33,450 nt of DNA, from the NCBI GenBank assembly GCA_025210455.1, contig JAOARQ010000006.1, positions 1-33,450 of the forward strand, given 5' to 3'. The DNA comes from Pelagimonas sp. Its GTDB lineage: Bacteria > Pseudomonadota > Alphaproteobacteria > Rhodobacterales > Rhodobacteraceae. Below the pieces are notes generated by a model. It had not been told where the DNA came from, ran no database searches, and saw only the letters and a list, made by a program, of their open reading frames with translations. The position numbers were made by a program, and so were the translations under genes. Positions 33,242-33,450 of the stretch are shown here, in pieces (the first letter of the stretch is position 1; the number at the start of each line of letters is the position of its first letter).

Positions 33242-33450
33242 ATGAGTTCAGACGGGAAGTCGCCGCGGCTACGGGTTCGTTTGGGGCCTCGGGCGTTAGA
33301 ATTAATGGCCTCAGCACCGCCTCACCTTAAAGGGAGCCAAGCGCTGGAATATGCACTAGAGAACCAGCCCAGCACACACCCTCTGATGCATCGAGTGATC
33401 GCAGAGCTATCGAACCTGAAACTGATGATGCTCGCCACCGCAGCATACAG
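33242..33450 (+). CDS. unknown protein, 5' part only (runs off the window)
   Basis: An ATG preceded by a GGGGAG sequence opens a frame that continues to the window end (69 codons). It begins MSSDGKSPRLRVRLGPRALE, then LMASAPPHLKGSQALEYALE and NQPSTHPLMHRVIAELSNLK. The pattern of a basic, strand-like RLRVRL segment followed by two helices resembles a ribbon-helix-helix DNA-binding start, as in small plasmid or mobilisation accessory proteins, but this is only a shape impression. The full sequence is needed to classify it. Confidence 0.45.
   Translation, partial: MSSDGKSPRLRVRLGPRALELMASAPPHLKGSQALEYALENQPSTHPLMHRVIAELSNLKLMMLATAAY

Noticed and set aside
1-33450. CRISPR array, tRNA or rRNA genes, toxin-antitoxin or phage defence genes
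   Set aside because: No regularly spaced repeats, cloverleaf-like segments, rRNA stretches or recognised defence families were seen on either strand.

Overview
The window reads as accessory DNA of an alphaproteobacterium, most likely a marine Rhodobacterales (Roseobacter group) or a rhizobium-like relative. This is inferred from the gene families: an L-carnitine operon with a fused carnitine dehydrogenase/thioesterase, an Agp-type alpha-galactoside transport locus, and IS6, IS21, IS481 and IS1182 debris. No rRNA, tRNA, CRISPR array or replication gene was seen.

Layout. (1) 1-5474 is decayed: a 3' SDR fragment, an internally deleted IS21-type element, a DHA2-type MFS exporter gene split by an in-frame TAG, its divergent MerR regulator (intact), a headless serine hydrolase next to an IS1182-like scrap, and a DMT-transporter tail cut by an IS6-family element with perfect 16-bp ends. 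(2) 5501-13494 is a healthy carnitine catabolic locus: a GlxA/CdhR-type regulator, divergent from acetoacetate-CoA ligase, 3-dehydrocarnitine cleavage enzyme (BKACE), an SDR, fused L-carnitine dehydrogenase/betainyl-CoA thioesterase, a terminator, a BCCT importer and a second terminator. (3) 13555-14720 is IS6 and IS481 debris. (4) 15073-19952 is an electron-transfer and amidohydrolase module: ferredoxin-type oxidoreductase, LysR regulator, divergent amidohydrolase, Rieske ferredoxin and a multiply damaged betaine-aldehyde-dehydrogenase-like gene. (5) 20617-30221 is a tight operon read on the minus strand (solute-binding protein, two permeases, double ATPase, sulfatase, GH4 glycosidase) under a divergent AraC-type regulator. 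(6) 30262-33030 is again IS debris, including a second IS21-type copy whose istA has an inverted middle segment and whose istB has an amber stop. A new reading frame begins at 33242 and runs off the window.

How the genes work together. The BCCT protein should import carnitine (or a related betaine). The dehydrogenase makes 3-dehydrocarnitine, BKACE plus acetyl-CoA gives betainyl-CoA and acetoacetate, the thioesterase releases glycine betaine, and the ligase reactivates acetoacetate. The region 4 reductase and Rieske ferredoxin could serve a Rieske oxygenase acting on a betaine or other substrate, but no oxygenase gene is present. Region 5 resembles the alpha-galactoside (agp/melA) locus of Sinorhizobium with a sulfatase added, which suggests uptake and breakdown of a sulfated galactoside or another sulfate/phosphonate-substituted glycoside.

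The two IS21-type tails lie in direct orientation about 31 kb apart and bracket the catabolic regions, so the whole block can be viewed as a flanked catabolic island. All functions are read from sequence motifs recognised by eye; no database search was possible.
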